Assembly (NCBI GenBank): GCA_903822175.1
Contig: CAIJOB010000023.1
Coordinates: 1-49,220 of the forward strand
DNA from: an uncultured Alphaproteobacteria bacterium
GTDB taxonomy: Bacteria > Pseudomonadota > Alphaproteobacteria > Caulobacterales > Caulobacteraceae
Direction: 5' to 3'
Length of the DNA: 49,220 nt
The translations under genes were made by a program, and so were the position numbers. Below, piece by piece: positions 37,019 through 45,285 of the stretch (the stretch's first letter is position 1; every line of letters begins with the position of its first letter). Below the pieces are notes generated by a model, which was not told the origin of the DNA, made no database searches, and was given only the letters and a program-made list of their open reading frames with translations.

Positions 37019-38410
37019 CTACAGCGCGTAGGCGCGGGCGAAGATCTCGATGGGATGGGCCTGACGGGGCGCGGCGTGCGCCTCGGCCCCCGTCGAACTA
37101 GGGGTCTCGGCGATGAGCAACTGGCCCAGGTGCTTGCAGGCCAGTGGGCAGTCCGAGCAGAGGTTTTCTGTGGCCTTGGCGGCGACCTGTTTGGCGGCGG
37201 GACGTCCGACCTTACGCGCGACCGGCGCGGTGGCTTTCATCACGCCGAAGGTGCCGCCGTGGCCGGAGCAGCGCTCCACCAGTTCCACCCGCGTATCGGG
37301 GATCAGACGCAGCATCTCGGCGGACTTCGCGCCCATGTTCTGCGCCCGGGCGTGGCAGGCGTGGTGCAGGGTGACGCCGCCCTCGACCGGCGTCAGGCCC
37401 GGCGCCAGGCCATAGGCCTTCTGCAGCTCGACAACATATTCGCAGATGTCCTTGGTCGCCGCTGACAGGGCCACGACCTCTTTGTTCGCCGGCTCGATCA
37501 GCGGCCACTCGAACTTCATCATCAGGCCGCAGGACGCGGTCAGCGCGACGACGTCATATCCCTCGGCGATCAGCGGCGCGAAGACACCGGCCACACGGCC
37601 CGCGCGGCCCGCCACATCGGCCAGATCGCCGGCCTCGAGCTGAGGCATGCCGCAGCATTCCGGATAGACTAGCTTCACCTCGACGCCTTGCAGGGCCAGC
37701 ACCTTGGCCGCGGCGACCGCGGTGTCGGGCTCGTTGTAGTCGACGAAGCAGGTCGCATAGAGCGCCACCTTGCGCTGGCCGAACGCGGGGCCGGCGGGGT
37801 TGGGCGCGAGCGGATTCTTCAGGCGGTCGGTGGCGGTGCGCGAATGGTATTTCGGCAGCTCCGCCTCAGCGTCGATCTCAGCGATCGCCTCCAGAAGCTT
37901 GCGCAACGGCGTGTTCGCCCGCGCGCTCATGGCGTTGACGACGCCCGCGAATGGCTTGGCGAGTTTGCCGTTGCGGTCGGTCTTGCCGAGCTGTTCGCGG
38001 ACGAACTCCCGGTGGCCGGCTTTCCGCTTGGCGGCGCGGTAGCGCAGGATCAGGTGCGGGATGTCGATGTCGAACGGGTGCGGCGGCACATAGGGACACT
38101 TGGTCAGGAAACACATGTCGCAGAGCGTGCAGGCCTCATCGACCTTGGCGTAGTCGCTCTTCGCCACGCTATCGAGCTCGCCGGTCTTGCTCTCGTCGAT
38201 CAGGTCGAACAGCCGCGGGAAGCTGTCGCACAGATTGAAACAACGCCGGCAGGTGTGACAGACGTCGAACTGCCGCTCCATCTCCGCCTCGACCGTGACC
38301 AGGTCATAGTAGGCCTCGTCCTGCCAGGCGATGGGATGACGGAACGGCGCGTCGAGGCTGCCCTCGCGCGCCACCTTTTCCTCGCGGGGGGGACCTTTGG
38401 ATTCGCTCAC
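37019..38410 (-). CDS. Fe-S protein with heterodisulfide reductase-like CCG domains (GlpC/HdrD-like)
   Basis: A 463-residue protein. Residues about 51-66 (CHTCRRCFNLCDSFP) and about 93-105 (CTLCDMCFLTKCPY) form a double 4Fe-4S ferredoxin-like domain. Two CCG-type cysteine domains follow, visible as YATCFVDYN ... PECCGMPQLEAGD and LHHACHARAQNMG ... ERCSGHGGTFG. The order is that of GlpC/GlcF/HdrD proteins, which pass electrons between flavoproteins, quinones or thiols. A further Cys pair, SDCPLAC, lies near the C-terminus. It lies between rubrerythrin and DUF3501 genes, suggesting an electron path to or from rubrerythrin. Confidence 0.88.
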   Translation of the reverse strand: MSESKGPPREEKVAREGSLDAPFRHPIAWQDEAYYDLVTVEAEMERQFDVCHTCRRCFNLCDSFPRLFDLIDESKTGELDSVAKSDYAKVDEACTLCDMCFLTKCPYVPPHPFDIDIPHLILRYRAAKRKAGHREFVREQLGKTDRNGKLAKPFAGVVNAMSARANTPLRKLLEAIAEIDAEAELPKYHSRTATDRLKNPLAPNPAGPAFGQRKVALYATCFVDYNEPDTAVAAAKVLALQGVEVKLVYPECCGMPQLEAGDLADVAGRAGRVAGVFAPLIAEGYDVVALTASCGLMMKFEWPLIEPANKEVVALSAATKDICEYVVELQKAYGLAPGLTPVEGGVTLHHACHARAQNMGAKSAEMLRLIPDTRVELVERCSGHGGTFGVMKATAPVARKVGRPAAKQVAAKATENLCSDCPLACKHLGQLLIAETPSSTGAEAHAAPRQAHPIEIFARAYAL

Positions 38411-38469
38411 GCTGGACCTGTCGCGCTAGGAGCGGCGGCGACCGTTCTGGCCGCCGCCTGAAGAGGACC

Positions 38470-38886
38470 TCAGTCCAGGGTGTCGAGCGCGCGCTGGAAA
38501 CGGCCGGCGTGGGACTTCTCAGCCTTGGCCAGCGTCTCGAACCAGTCGGCGATTTCGTCGAAATTCTCGTCGCGGGCAGTGCGCGCCATGCCCGGATACA
38601 TGTCGGTGTATTCGTGGGTCTCGCCGGCGATGGCGGCCTTCAGGTTCAGGGCGGTGCCGCCGATCGGCAGGCCGGTGGCGGGGTCGCCGACGGCTTCCAT
38701 GAATTCCAGGTGGCCGTGGGCGTGGCCGGTCTCGCCTTCCGCGGTCGAGCGGAACACCGCGGCGACATCGTTGTAGCCTTCCACGTCGGCCTTCTGGGCG
38801 AAGTAGAGGTAGCGACGGTTCGCCTGGCTCTCGCCTGCGAAGGCGGCCTTGAGGTTGTCGAGGGTCTTGCTGGTGGCCAGGCTCAT
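38470..38886 (-). CDS. Rubrerythrin family protein (no rubredoxin domain)
   Basis: A 138-residue four-helix ferritin-like protein. The diiron ligands are in [16 protein letters not shown] (E18), [11 protein letters not shown] (E..H near 50), [11 protein letters not shown] near 89 and [10 protein letters not shown] near 124. Full-length rubrerythrins have a C-terminal rubredoxin domain with two CxxC; it is absent here, so the protein needs an outside electron donor. Rubrerythrins reduce hydrogen peroxide. The Fe-S protein gene 59 bases downstream is a natural candidate donor. A GGGATA/TATCCC inverted repeat lies 61-84 bases upstream of the start. Confidence 0.93.
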   Translation of the reverse strand: MSLATSKTLDNLKAAFAGESQANRRYLYFAQKADVEGYNDVAAVFRSTAEGETGHAHGHLEFMEAVGDPATGLPIGGTALNLKAAIAGETHEYTDMYPGMARTARDENFDEIADWFETLAKAEKSHAGRFQRALDTLD

Positions 38887-38946
38887 GGTCGTCTCCGTTG
38901 AAGTCGGGATGCCTCAATGCCGCACCATGGGCCCTCAGATAAAATA

Positions 38947-38970
38947 GGGATAATCGTTTTATTCTATCCC
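38947..38970. promoter_or_regulatory. Inverted repeat GGGATA-N12-TATCCC upstream of rubrerythrin
   Basis: GGGATA (38947-38952) and TATCCC (38965-38970) are exact inverted repeats, set in an unusually AT-rich stretch (ATAAAATAGGGATAATCGTT). It lies 61-84 bases before the rubrerythrin start and about 75 before a divergent small gene. It could be the binding site of an iron or redox regulator; which one cannot be told. Confidence 0.5.
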
Positions 38971-39045
38971 ATTCATTGATCTGCTCTATCTGGAACCGGC
39001 CAACCATCGCCGGGGTTACGCCTCCAGGCAACCGGAGGCTTGGCC

Positions 39046-39249
39046 ATGACCGACAAGAGCAAGATTCAGGGCGAGGGCAATTACGACGCCGCCCGCAAGT
39101 TCGACGCCGAGGAGCGCGCCTTCGTGCAGTCCGGCCAGGTCGCGCAGAAGGCCAAGGAAGCCGAGGAGGCCCTGGACGGCCCGGAAGGCGAAGAGCTGGA
39201 GGCCGCCCGCAAGGAAGCCGACGAGCACGGCAAGATGGGCGAACGCTAG
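39046..39249 (+). CDS. Small, highly charged helical protein of unknown function
   Basis: A 67-residue protein starting at ATG 39046 (GGAGG at 39034-39038). The sequence MTDKSKIQGEGNYDAARKFD is followed by a charged helical part rich in E, A and K, ending GKMGER. No hydrophobic segment, cysteine or signal peptide is present. I do not recognise the family. The composition is like that of hydrophilic stress-associated proteins, but this is a weak resemblance. It is divergent from rubrerythrin across the GGGATA inverted repeat and may share its control. Confidence 0.7.
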   Translation: MTDKSKIQGEGNYDAARKFDAEERAFVQSGQVAQKAKEAEEALDGPEGEELEAARKEADEHGKMGER

Positions 39250-39276
39250 GCGCTAGACTCTGCGTTCCCGGCGACC

Positions 39277-39309
39277 CAGGCTGGTGGGCCTAAAAACAAG
39301 CCCAGCCTG
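39277..39309 (+). promoter_or_regulatory. Hairpin between the small charged gene and the acyl-CoA dehydrogenase gene
   Basis: CAGGCT and GGGC (39277-39289) pair with GCCC and AGCCTG (39300-39309) with a 3-base bulge and an A-rich loop. It ends just before the GAGGAAG binding site of the acyl-CoA dehydrogenase gene. It may be a weak terminator or a structure that influences translation. Confidence 0.35.
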
Positions 39310-39319
39310 AGGAAGCGCC

Positions 39320-40555
39320 ATGTCCATCGACTTTGAGATCCCGCCGGAAGCTAAGGCCGTCCGCGAACGCGTGCGCCAGTGGGTGAAGGACGAATGCATC
39401 CCGGCGGAAAAACGGATCACCGACAAGGACAGCTACAAGTCGGTCCTGGCGGAACTTCGGACCAAGGCCCGCGCCCAGGGCCTGTGGCTGCCCTTCGTGC
39501 CCAAGGAATATGGCGGCATGGGCCTGGGTCCGCTGGCCAATGCGCTGGTGCAGATGGAGCTTGGCCAGAGCCACCTCGGCGCGCTCTCGATGAACAGCCA
39601 GGGGCCGGATGACGCGACCATCCTGACGCTCTTGGCCCATGGCACCGACTATCAGAAGGAGAAGTTCCTCAAGCCCCTGCTGAACGGCGAAAAGCGCGTC
39701 TGCTACTCGATGACCGAGAAGGCGTCGGGCGCCGACGCCACCGGCATGCGTACGACCGCGGTCAAGGACGGCAACGAGAACTACATCCTGAACGGCGAGA
39801 AGTGGTTTTCCTCCGCGGCCAGCGCCGCGGATCTCGCCTTGGTCATGGCGCGCACCGACCCCGACGCGCCGCGCCACCAGCAGTTCTCCACCTTCATCGT
39901 CGAGCTGCCCAACCCCGGCTACAAGATCAAGCGCGACATCCCGACCATGGCCGTCCACGGCCCGCTGGCCGAAGTGATGGGCGGCGGCCACGCCGAGATC
40001 GAGATCAAGGACCTGGTGGTCCCGGCCGAGAACCTGCTGGGCGGCGAGGGCCGGGGCTTCGACATGGGCCAGCACCGGCTGGCTTACGGGCGCCTGCGCC
40101 ACGGCATGCACAACGTCGCCATGGCGCAGCGGGCGCTGGATATGGCGACCGCCCGGGTCACCGACCGCGAGACCTTCGGGCGCAAACTGAGCGACCGCCA
40201 GGCGGTCCAGTTCATGCTCGCCGAGTGCGCGACCCAGCTCTACATCTCGCGCCTGATGCTGCTGCACATCGCCTACAAGGCGGAGAAGGGCATGGACATG
40301 CGGCAGGAAAATTCCATCGCCAAGGTCTACCTGGCTCACATGGTCCACCACGTGGTCGACACCGCCATCCAGCTGCACGGCGCGCTCGGCTACAGCCTCG
40401 ATACCCCGCTGGCCTCCTGGTACACCCACATCCGTAGCCAGCGCCTGGTCGACGGGCCGGACGAGGTGCACCGGTGGACGGTGGGCCGCAACGTCATCAA
40501 GGCCTTCCAGAAAGACGGCACCACGGCCATGGCGGCCGGCGGCGACCTGCTTTAG
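39320..40555 (+). CDS. Acyl-CoA dehydrogenase (ACAD10/11-like)
   Basis: A 411-residue flavin acyl-CoA dehydrogenase. The N-terminal helical domain, the CYSMTEKASGADATG flavin-contact region near 130, and the C-terminal QLHGALGYSLDTPLASWYTHIRSQRLVDGPDEVHR are clear. Most family members have Glu in a Y-E-G-(T/S) motif as catalytic base; here the position reads V-D-G-P-D-E-V-H, the signature of the ACAD10/11 group, which acts on longer or substituted acyl-CoAs. No fused phosphotransferase domain is present. Its TAG stop overlaps the TAA of the convergent PEP-CTERM gene by a few bases (40552-40555). Confidence 0.9.
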   Translation: MSIDFEIPPEAKAVRERVRQWVKDECIPAEKRITDKDSYKSVLAELRTKARAQGLWLPFVPKEYGGMGLGPLANALVQMELGQSHLGALSMNSQGPDDATILTLLAHGTDYQKEKFLKPLLNGEKRVCYSMTEKASGADATGMRTTAVKDGNENYILNGEKWFSSAASAADLALVMARTDPDAPRHQQFSTFIVELPNPGYKIKRDIPTMAVHGPLAEVMGGGHAEIEIKDLVVPAENLLGGEGRGFDMGQHRLAYGRLRHGMHNVAMAQRALDMATARVTDRETFGRKLSDRQAVQFMLAECATQLYISRLMLLHIAYKAEKGMDMRQENSIAKVYLAHMVHHVVDTAIQLHGALGYSLDTPLASWYTHIRSQRLVDGPDEVHRWTVGRNVIKAFQKDGTTAMAAGGDLL

Positions 40556-41328
40556 GCGGCGGCGAGCATCATCCGGCGACGGCGGCGCACCAGGGTCCCG
40601 ACGCCGCCGAAGCCCAGGATCATCAGCGCCCAGGTCCCGGGTTCCGGCACGGCGCCCGGCCCTGCGCCGTTGCCGCCGCCTGAACCGGGCGGTGGCGTGG
40701 GTTCGGTCAGGAACTCCGTGACGGGGAACGGGTCGATGCGTACGCCCTTCGCGCCCGACCCGATCGTATACATGGCGCCCAAGGTGGCATCAGCGATGAC
40801 CGCGTCGACCGTCAGGTTGGTGAAGTTCGTGGGGGGCAGGAACAGGTCCAGGACAAGATCGCCCTCTGAGGGATCGTAGGTGAACGGCGTCGTGAAGTTG
40901 AACACGATGGTGAAGCGCCGGGCCTGGCCCGTACCGACTTCGGCGTCCTGGTCGTAGGGGCCGCTCAGCACGGTCACGGCGTCGGATCCCAGATTGTTAG
41001 CGAAGGTCGCGCTGCGGTCGGCGATGTCGCTCGTCGCCGTGCCGAGCTCGATCTTCAGGGACGAATCGAAGCTGCTCAGCCCGTTCCTGGCGCCGGAGTT
41101 GGAGACGTTGCCATCGTACCGGAAAGCCACACCGTCGAAGGTCGTCACCCCGGAGAAAAGCGACGCCGAGTACTGGTATTGAAGATGCTCGGTGTCGAGC
41201 GTCCGGGCGATTCCCGAATTAGCCGGTCCTTCCGTCCCGGCGTAGTCGCCGGGGACGATGATCGTGCCGGCCTGCGCGGCCGAAGCCAGGCCAAGGGCGG
41301 CGACCGCAGCCAGGATTGCAGCTCGCAT
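40552..41328 (-). CDS. Exported PEP-CTERM (PEPxxWA) sorting-domain protein
   Basis: A 258-residue protein. Residues 1-20 are a signal peptide (cut after AQA). The mature part is a beta-rich domain with no cysteines. It ends with a glycine/proline stretch, then VPEPGTWALMILGFGGVG, a hydrophobic helix and RRRRR: a PEPxxWA-type CTERM signal, which is cut by an exosortase and often linked to exopolysaccharide. No exosortase gene is in this window. I chose the ATG at 41328, which gives the signal peptide. The function of the mature domain is unknown. Confidence 0.87.
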   Translation of the reverse strand: MRAAILAAVAALGLASAAQAGTIIVPGDYAGTEGPANSGIARTLDTEHLQYQYSASLFSGVTTFDGVAFRYDGNVSNSGARNGLSSFDSSLKIELGTATSDIADRSATFANNLGSDAVTVLSGPYDQDAEVGTGQARRFTIVFNFTTPFTYDPSEGDLVLDLFLPPTNFTNLTVDAVIADATLGAMYTIGSGAKGVRIDPFPVTEFLTEPTPPPGSGGGNGAGPGAVPEPGTWALMILGFGGVGTLVRRRRRMMLAAA

Positions 41329-41479
41329 AGAATTAGGCCCCAACAAAAACGGGGCCGCGGCGAACGCCGACCTAGTGCCCCAACCAGAGGCCCAGGATAG
41401 AGCCCGGGGAAAACGCGAGAATGTAGCGGCGTTCCAATCGCTTTGCCTCACGTCCCATCTTCGCGTCGGCCCGGTCATG

Positions 41480-41510
41480 AAAAAGGGCCGCTCCGGGGGA
41501 GAGCGGCCCT
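41480..41510 (-). terminator. Rho-independent terminator after yceI (minus strand)
   Basis: AGGGCCGCTC (41484-41493) pairs with GAGCGGCCCT (41501-41510) around a 7-base loop. The AAAAA at 41480-41484 reads as the T-tract on the minus strand. It lies 45 bases after the YceI gene. Confidence 0.8.
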
Positions 41511-41554
41511 TCTCTTCATCGAAGCCTTTGGGGAGGAGGAACGCTCAGGCGGCC

Positions 41555-42163
41555 TTAGCCGGCCTTGAACTCGGCTTCGATGGTGAGGGTGACCTTGTCG
41601 CTGATCGCCGGGACATAAGCCTTGATGCCGAAGTCCGAACGGACGATCTCGGCCGTGCCGGCGAAGCCGAGCTCGTACTTCTTGTCCATCGGGTTCGCGC
41701 CGCCCTGGTTGAAGACGGCATGCACGACCACCGGCTTGGTGACGCCGTGCAGGGTCAGTTCACCGGCGATGTCGGCGGTCTTCTCGCCGGTCACGGTGAC
41801 CTTGGTCGACTTGAAGGTCGCGGTCGGGAAGGCGGCCACGTCCAGGAAGTCCTTCGACTTCAGGTGGGTGTCCAGCGCGGCGTTGAGCGTGCCCAGCGAC
41901 GTGGTGTCGACGGTCACATCCACGGACGACGCGGCCGGCGCCTTGGGATCGACCTTCAGGGTCGCGTTCACGGTGGAGAACTGGCCGATGTAGGTCGAGA
42001 AGCCGAAGTGGGTCACCGACCAGGTGATCTTGCCGTGGGCCGGATCAAGCTTGTAGGTCCCGGCCTGAACGGCGGCGGGCGAGGTGGTCAGCTGAGCCTG
42101 GGCGGCGCCGGCGGCGGAGAGCGCCAGGACGGCGGCGAAGGCTGCGGTTTTGAAGAGGTTCAC
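41555..42163 (-). CDS. YceI family periplasmic protein
   Basis: A 202-residue protein with a signal peptide (residues 1-23, ends AQA). The YceI beta-barrel/lipocalin-like fold shows in YKLDPAHGKITWSVTHFGFSTYIGQFS, SVDVTVDTTSLGT, HLKSKDFLDVAAFPTATFKST, GELTLHGVTKPV and RSDFGIKAYVPAISDKV. Family members bind isoprenoid or lipid ligands in the periplasm. I chose the GTG at 42163, preceded by GGAAGA at a good spacing, because it begins the signal peptide. A terminator follows. Confidence 0.93.
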   Translation of the reverse strand: MNLFKTAAFAAVLALSAAGAAQAQLTTSPAAVQAGTYKLDPAHGKITWSVTHFGFSTYIGQFSTVNATLKVDPKAPAASSVDVTVDTTSLGTLNAALDTHLKSKDFLDVAAFPTATFKSTKVTVTGEKTADIAGELTLHGVTKPVVVHAVFNQGGANPMDKKYELGFAGTAEIVRSDFGIKAYVPAISDKVTLTIEAEFKAG

Positions 42164-42260
42164 GGGCGGATCTTCCGGTTGATTGGGTGACGCCAAGGTA
42201 ACCCTCTCGCGCCGGATGTTAATCGCTCGGCTTGGCCACAAACTCATTCCGAATTGGAAA

Positions 42261-43349
42261 TTATGGGACGGGCTTCTGCAGCTTCGCAATGTACTCCCGC
42301 ACCAGGGCCAGGCCTTCGTCGTGGACAATTGAGCGGCCGAGTTCGGGCATCATCACGCCGGGATCGGTGGAGGCCATGCGGAAGGCGATGATCGAGGCGT
42401 CGGGACGGCCGGGGACGAGATCGGTCTCCAGGTCGCCGGAACCCTTGCCAGCCGCCACCGGGCGCTTGCCGATGCCGTACCTGGCCGGCCGCGCCTCTTC
42501 CAGGTTGAGGAACAGGCCGGTGTTCGACGCCATGCCCTTGGGGTTGTGGCAATGGCCGCAATTGCCGTCGAGATAGGCGCGGCCCCGCGCGGCCAGCGGC
42601 TCGGCCGGATCGTCCCAGACCGCCGTGCGCGGCCACTTGTCGGACGCCGGCGCGCCGGTGAGCAGGCCGGTGCGCGTCCAGTGGGCGAGCTGGTTCTCCG
42701 GCCCGTCCGGATAGGCGAAGACCCCGTTGAGGTTGCGCGCCTTGACGCCGATCGGCGCGATGCGGCCGGACAGAGAATGGCACTCCTTGCACTGGTTCTG
42801 GTTGGGCACGTGGTAGTCGACCTGGCGGGCCTGACCGTGGGCGTCGATGAAGCTGACGTCGAACCGCTTGCCGGCCCGCTTCAACACCGCTTCGGTCTGC
42901 CCTTCGTTCCAGACGTAGGTCAGCGCCACCCAGCCGCCGCGGCGATGGATCAACAGGCGGGTTTCGACCTTGCGCACCTTCTCGCCCGGCCGGCGCAGAT
43001 CCGCGGGATAGGCGAAGGTCTTGATCAGGGTCGCGCCGACCGGCAGCTCGACCGCGGCCTCGGCCTTGTACGTCGCGTGGGTTCCCGGCGGCAGGTAGAG
43101 GAAGCGGCTCTTCTCGGCATAGTCGCTGAACAGCGGCGTGTTCAGCGCATAGGGCGTGACGCCGGCGTTGGCATGCCCCGCACCATCGTCCGTGAACAGA
43201 CGATAGGCCGCGAGCGTCGGCGCGGGCGTGCTAGCCAACAGCGCCTTCAGCGCCACGCCGCCCGCGTCCTGAGCGGGCAGCGGCGCTGCGCCGAGCAGCG
43301 CGAACGCCACCGCTCCACCCAGGATATGGGCGGCGAGCGCCCGCCTCAT
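42261..43349 (-). CDS. SO2930 / HNE_0200 family diheme c-type cytochrome
   Basis: A 362-residue exported protein with a signal peptide (about 1-26) and two heme-binding motifs: CKECH near 188 and CGHCH near 265. Its sequence (NTPLFSDYAEKSRFLYLPPG, WVALTYVWNEGQTEA, NQCKECHSLSG, GNCGHCHNPKG) fits the SO2930/HNE_0200 (TIGR03806) family. The redox partner and reaction are unknown. It overlaps the beta-helix gene upstream by four bases (43346-43349); these two families occur regularly as a gene pair. Confidence 0.9.
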   Translation of the reverse strand: MRRALAAHILGGAVAFALLGAAPLPAQDAGGVALKALLASTPAPTLAAYRLFTDDGAGHANAGVTPYALNTPLFSDYAEKSRFLYLPPGTHATYKAEAAVELPVGATLIKTFAYPADLRRPGEKVRKVETRLLIHRRGGWVALTYVWNEGQTEAVLKRAGKRFDVSFIDAHGQARQVDYHVPNQNQCKECHSLSGRIAPIGVKARNLNGVFAYPDGPENQLAHWTRTGLLTGAPASDKWPRTAVWDDPAEPLAARGRAYLDGNCGHCHNPKGMASNTGLFLNLEEARPARYGIGKRPVAAGKGSGDLETDLVPGRPDASIIAFRMASTDPGVMMPELGRSIVHDEGLALVREYIAKLQKPVP

Positions 43350-44563
43350 AGGCCGGCTTGCGCCTTGGGCAGGACGACGGGCTTGGGCTCCGCGATCGGG
43401 CCGTCATCCAGCGTCGGCTTCACTTCCGGCTTGGCGCTGAACACATTGCCGGGGGCTGCGAAGTGAAGGTTGGCCACGGGCCCATCGGTGAAGTGGACGT
43501 GCACCGCCACCGGCGCCGTCATCCCCTTGGGCGTGAAGTTGGTCACCCCGTCCCAGACCACCGGCGGGATGGTCCCGCCCATCGCCTTGGCGATCACGTC
43601 GCCGCCCGGGAACTGCGGCGCCCAGCCGTTCTTGCCGATCTTGTTGTCGTGCACGGCGATGTCGCGTGGCAGGGGATTGTAGGTCAGGTCGTCGTAGTTC
43701 TGGGTGTAGCTGACGATCATCACCGCGGCCGTCTGGTTCTGGTCGATCTCGTTGTCGAAGACGTGGATGTCGCGGTTGGCCATGACCATGACCCCGGTGC
43801 CGGTCGGCACGTCGCCGACGATGGCGCCCTTCTTGGCGAAGTTCTTGGTGTCGTTCTGCACGACCTTGTTGTGGAACACCCGTGTCGAGTGGCCGCCCAT
43901 CTGCGGCAGGTTCGGCAGGTCGAACACCAGGATGCCGCCGGCGTTGTGGGTCGACAGATTGTCGTGCACGTCGGCGTTCATCGAGTTCTCGATCTCGATG
44001 CCGGCGACGTTGAACTCGGCGGTCGAGTTCTTGACCACGATGTTCTTCGACTGCCCGACATAGATGCCGGCGTCCGAGGCGCCGTTCACGGTCACCTTGT
44101 CGATCAGCACATTGGTCGAGGACACCGGATAGACGCCATAGGCGCCGTTGGTCGACCTCGGCCCGCCGGTCCAGACGACCTTCAGATTGACGAAGCTGAT
44201 CTGGTCGACGCCCTTGGACTTGATGCCGTCGCCCTTGGAATCTTCCATCGACAGGTCGCGGACCGTCACCTTGTTGGAGGTGATCAGGAAGCCCTCGCCG
44301 GAGCTTTTCTGGCCCTTGAAGGAGAGGATCGTGGCGTCCGGCCCCGCGCCCTTCACGGTGACATTGGCCACGTCGAGCGAGAGGCCATCGGTCAGCTCAT
44401 AGCGGCCCGCCGCGATCGACACCGTGTCGCCGGGCTTGGCGTCCAGCAGCGCGGTCTGCAGCTTTTCCTGCACGTCGCCGCCGGGGGTGACGGTGAGAGT
44501 CTTGGCCTGCGCCGACCCCGCCAGCAGAGCCGCCGCGGCCGCCCCGATCCACAGTCCCCGCAT
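43346..44563 (-). CDS. Exported parallel beta-helix repeat protein (TIGR03805-type)
   Basis: A 405-residue exported protein with a signal peptide (1-20, ends AQA). The body is a right-handed beta-helix: repeated short strand units such as VTVKGAGPDATILSF, VLIDKVTVNGASDAGIYVGQ, IVVKNSTAEFNVAGIEIENS and IHVFDNEIDQNQTAAVMIVS. This fold occurs in carbohydrate-binding and processing proteins and in NosD-like proteins. Family and pairing with the diheme cytochrome match TIGR03805/TIGR03806. I chose ATG 44563, preceded by GAGGAGG. No catalytic residues can be assigned. Confidence 0.88.
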   Translation of the reverse strand: MRGLWIGAAAAALLAGSAQAKTLTVTPGGDVQEKLQTALLDAKPGDTVSIAAGRYELTDGLSLDVANVTVKGAGPDATILSFKGQKSSGEGFLITSNKVTVRDLSMEDSKGDGIKSKGVDQISFVNLKVVWTGGPRSTNGAYGVYPVSSTNVLIDKVTVNGASDAGIYVGQSKNIVVKNSTAEFNVAGIEIENSMNADVHDNLSTHNAGGILVFDLPNLPQMGGHSTRVFHNKVVQNDTKNFAKKGAIVGDVPTGTGVMVMANRDIHVFDNEIDQNQTAAVMIVSYTQNYDDLTYNPLPRDIAVHDNKIGKNGWAPQFPGGDVIAKAMGGTIPPVVWDGVTNFTPKGMTAPVAVHVHFTDGPVANLHFAAPGNVFSAKPEVKPTLDDGPIAEPKPVVLPKAQAGL

Positions 44564-44637
44564 GTGAAGCCTCCTCGCCTGTCGCCGGCAACGTGACGCG
44601 CCGTTCAACTTTCTATGGGCCCCCGACGCAGGGGTAA

Positions 44638-45243
44638 TCAAGCCGCGTGGTCGGCGCGGAAATTGCGGAAGGTGATGGAATAGCGGTGCGCCGTCACCGG
44701 CGGGATCGAATGCTCCCAGGCGGTGCGCGCCTCGCCGGCGATGCGGTAGATGGAACGGGGACTGAGCTCCAGGCTGGCGCGCTGGAAGCCGTCGCCGACG
44801 CGCTGGCGCAGGCGGAAGGTGGCCGGCGCGAGCAGCGAAATCCCCACCACCTTCTCGAAGATCGGCCGGTCGCGGTGCCAGCCGATCGGCGCGCCGGGCA
44901 GGTATTCATTCAGCAGGCATTGCTGCAGGTCGCCTGGCGCCAGGCCCGCAAAGGCGGCGGCGCGGGCGCGGACCGCCAGCAACTCGGCCGGCATGTCGTC
45001 GGCCTTCTCCAGGTGGCTGCGGGTGAAGTCGTAGCGCCAGCCGAACGAGATCACCCGGCGTTTGCCTTCATAGCCGCGGAACTGGAAAGGCTCGAACGGC
45101 AGGGTGGCGAGCCAAGCCGCGAGCGCCGCCTCCTGGTCCCGGGACAGGAACTCCGGCTGGTAGACAAAGCCTTCGGGCAAGCCGGCCGGCGCCGTGGGCG
45201 CCGCAGCCTCTTCGAACAGCGACGGTTGACGGGCGAGCGGCAT
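44638..45243 (-). CDS. AlkB-like alpha-ketoglutarate-dependent dioxygenase
   Basis: A 201-residue 2-oxoglutarate/Fe(II) dioxygenase of the AlkB group, which removes alkyl groups from nucleic-acid bases. Iron ligands are in GWHRDRPIF (H-x-D, near 120) and the distal His in EHSIPPVTAHRYSITFRNF near 185, where the arginines bind 2-oxoglutarate. The N-terminus FVYQPEFLSRDQEAAL and the RVISFGWRYDF stretch fit the family. I chose ATG 45243, since upstream frame overlaps the divergent DUF6065 gene. There is no ada or alkA gene next to it. Confidence 0.92.
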   Translation of the reverse strand: MPLARQPSLFEEAAAPTAPAGLPEGFVYQPEFLSRDQEAALAAWLATLPFEPFQFRGYEGKRRVISFGWRYDFTRSHLEKADDMPAELLAVRARAAAFAGLAPGDLQQCLLNEYLPGAPIGWHRDRPIFEKVVGISLLAPATFRLRQRVGDGFQRASLELSPRSIYRIAGEARTAWEHSIPPVTAHRYSITFRNFRADHAA

Positions 45244-45285
45244 CACTTGCCATGTAGTGCGCGATCCGCCCGCTGAAAGCGCCCC

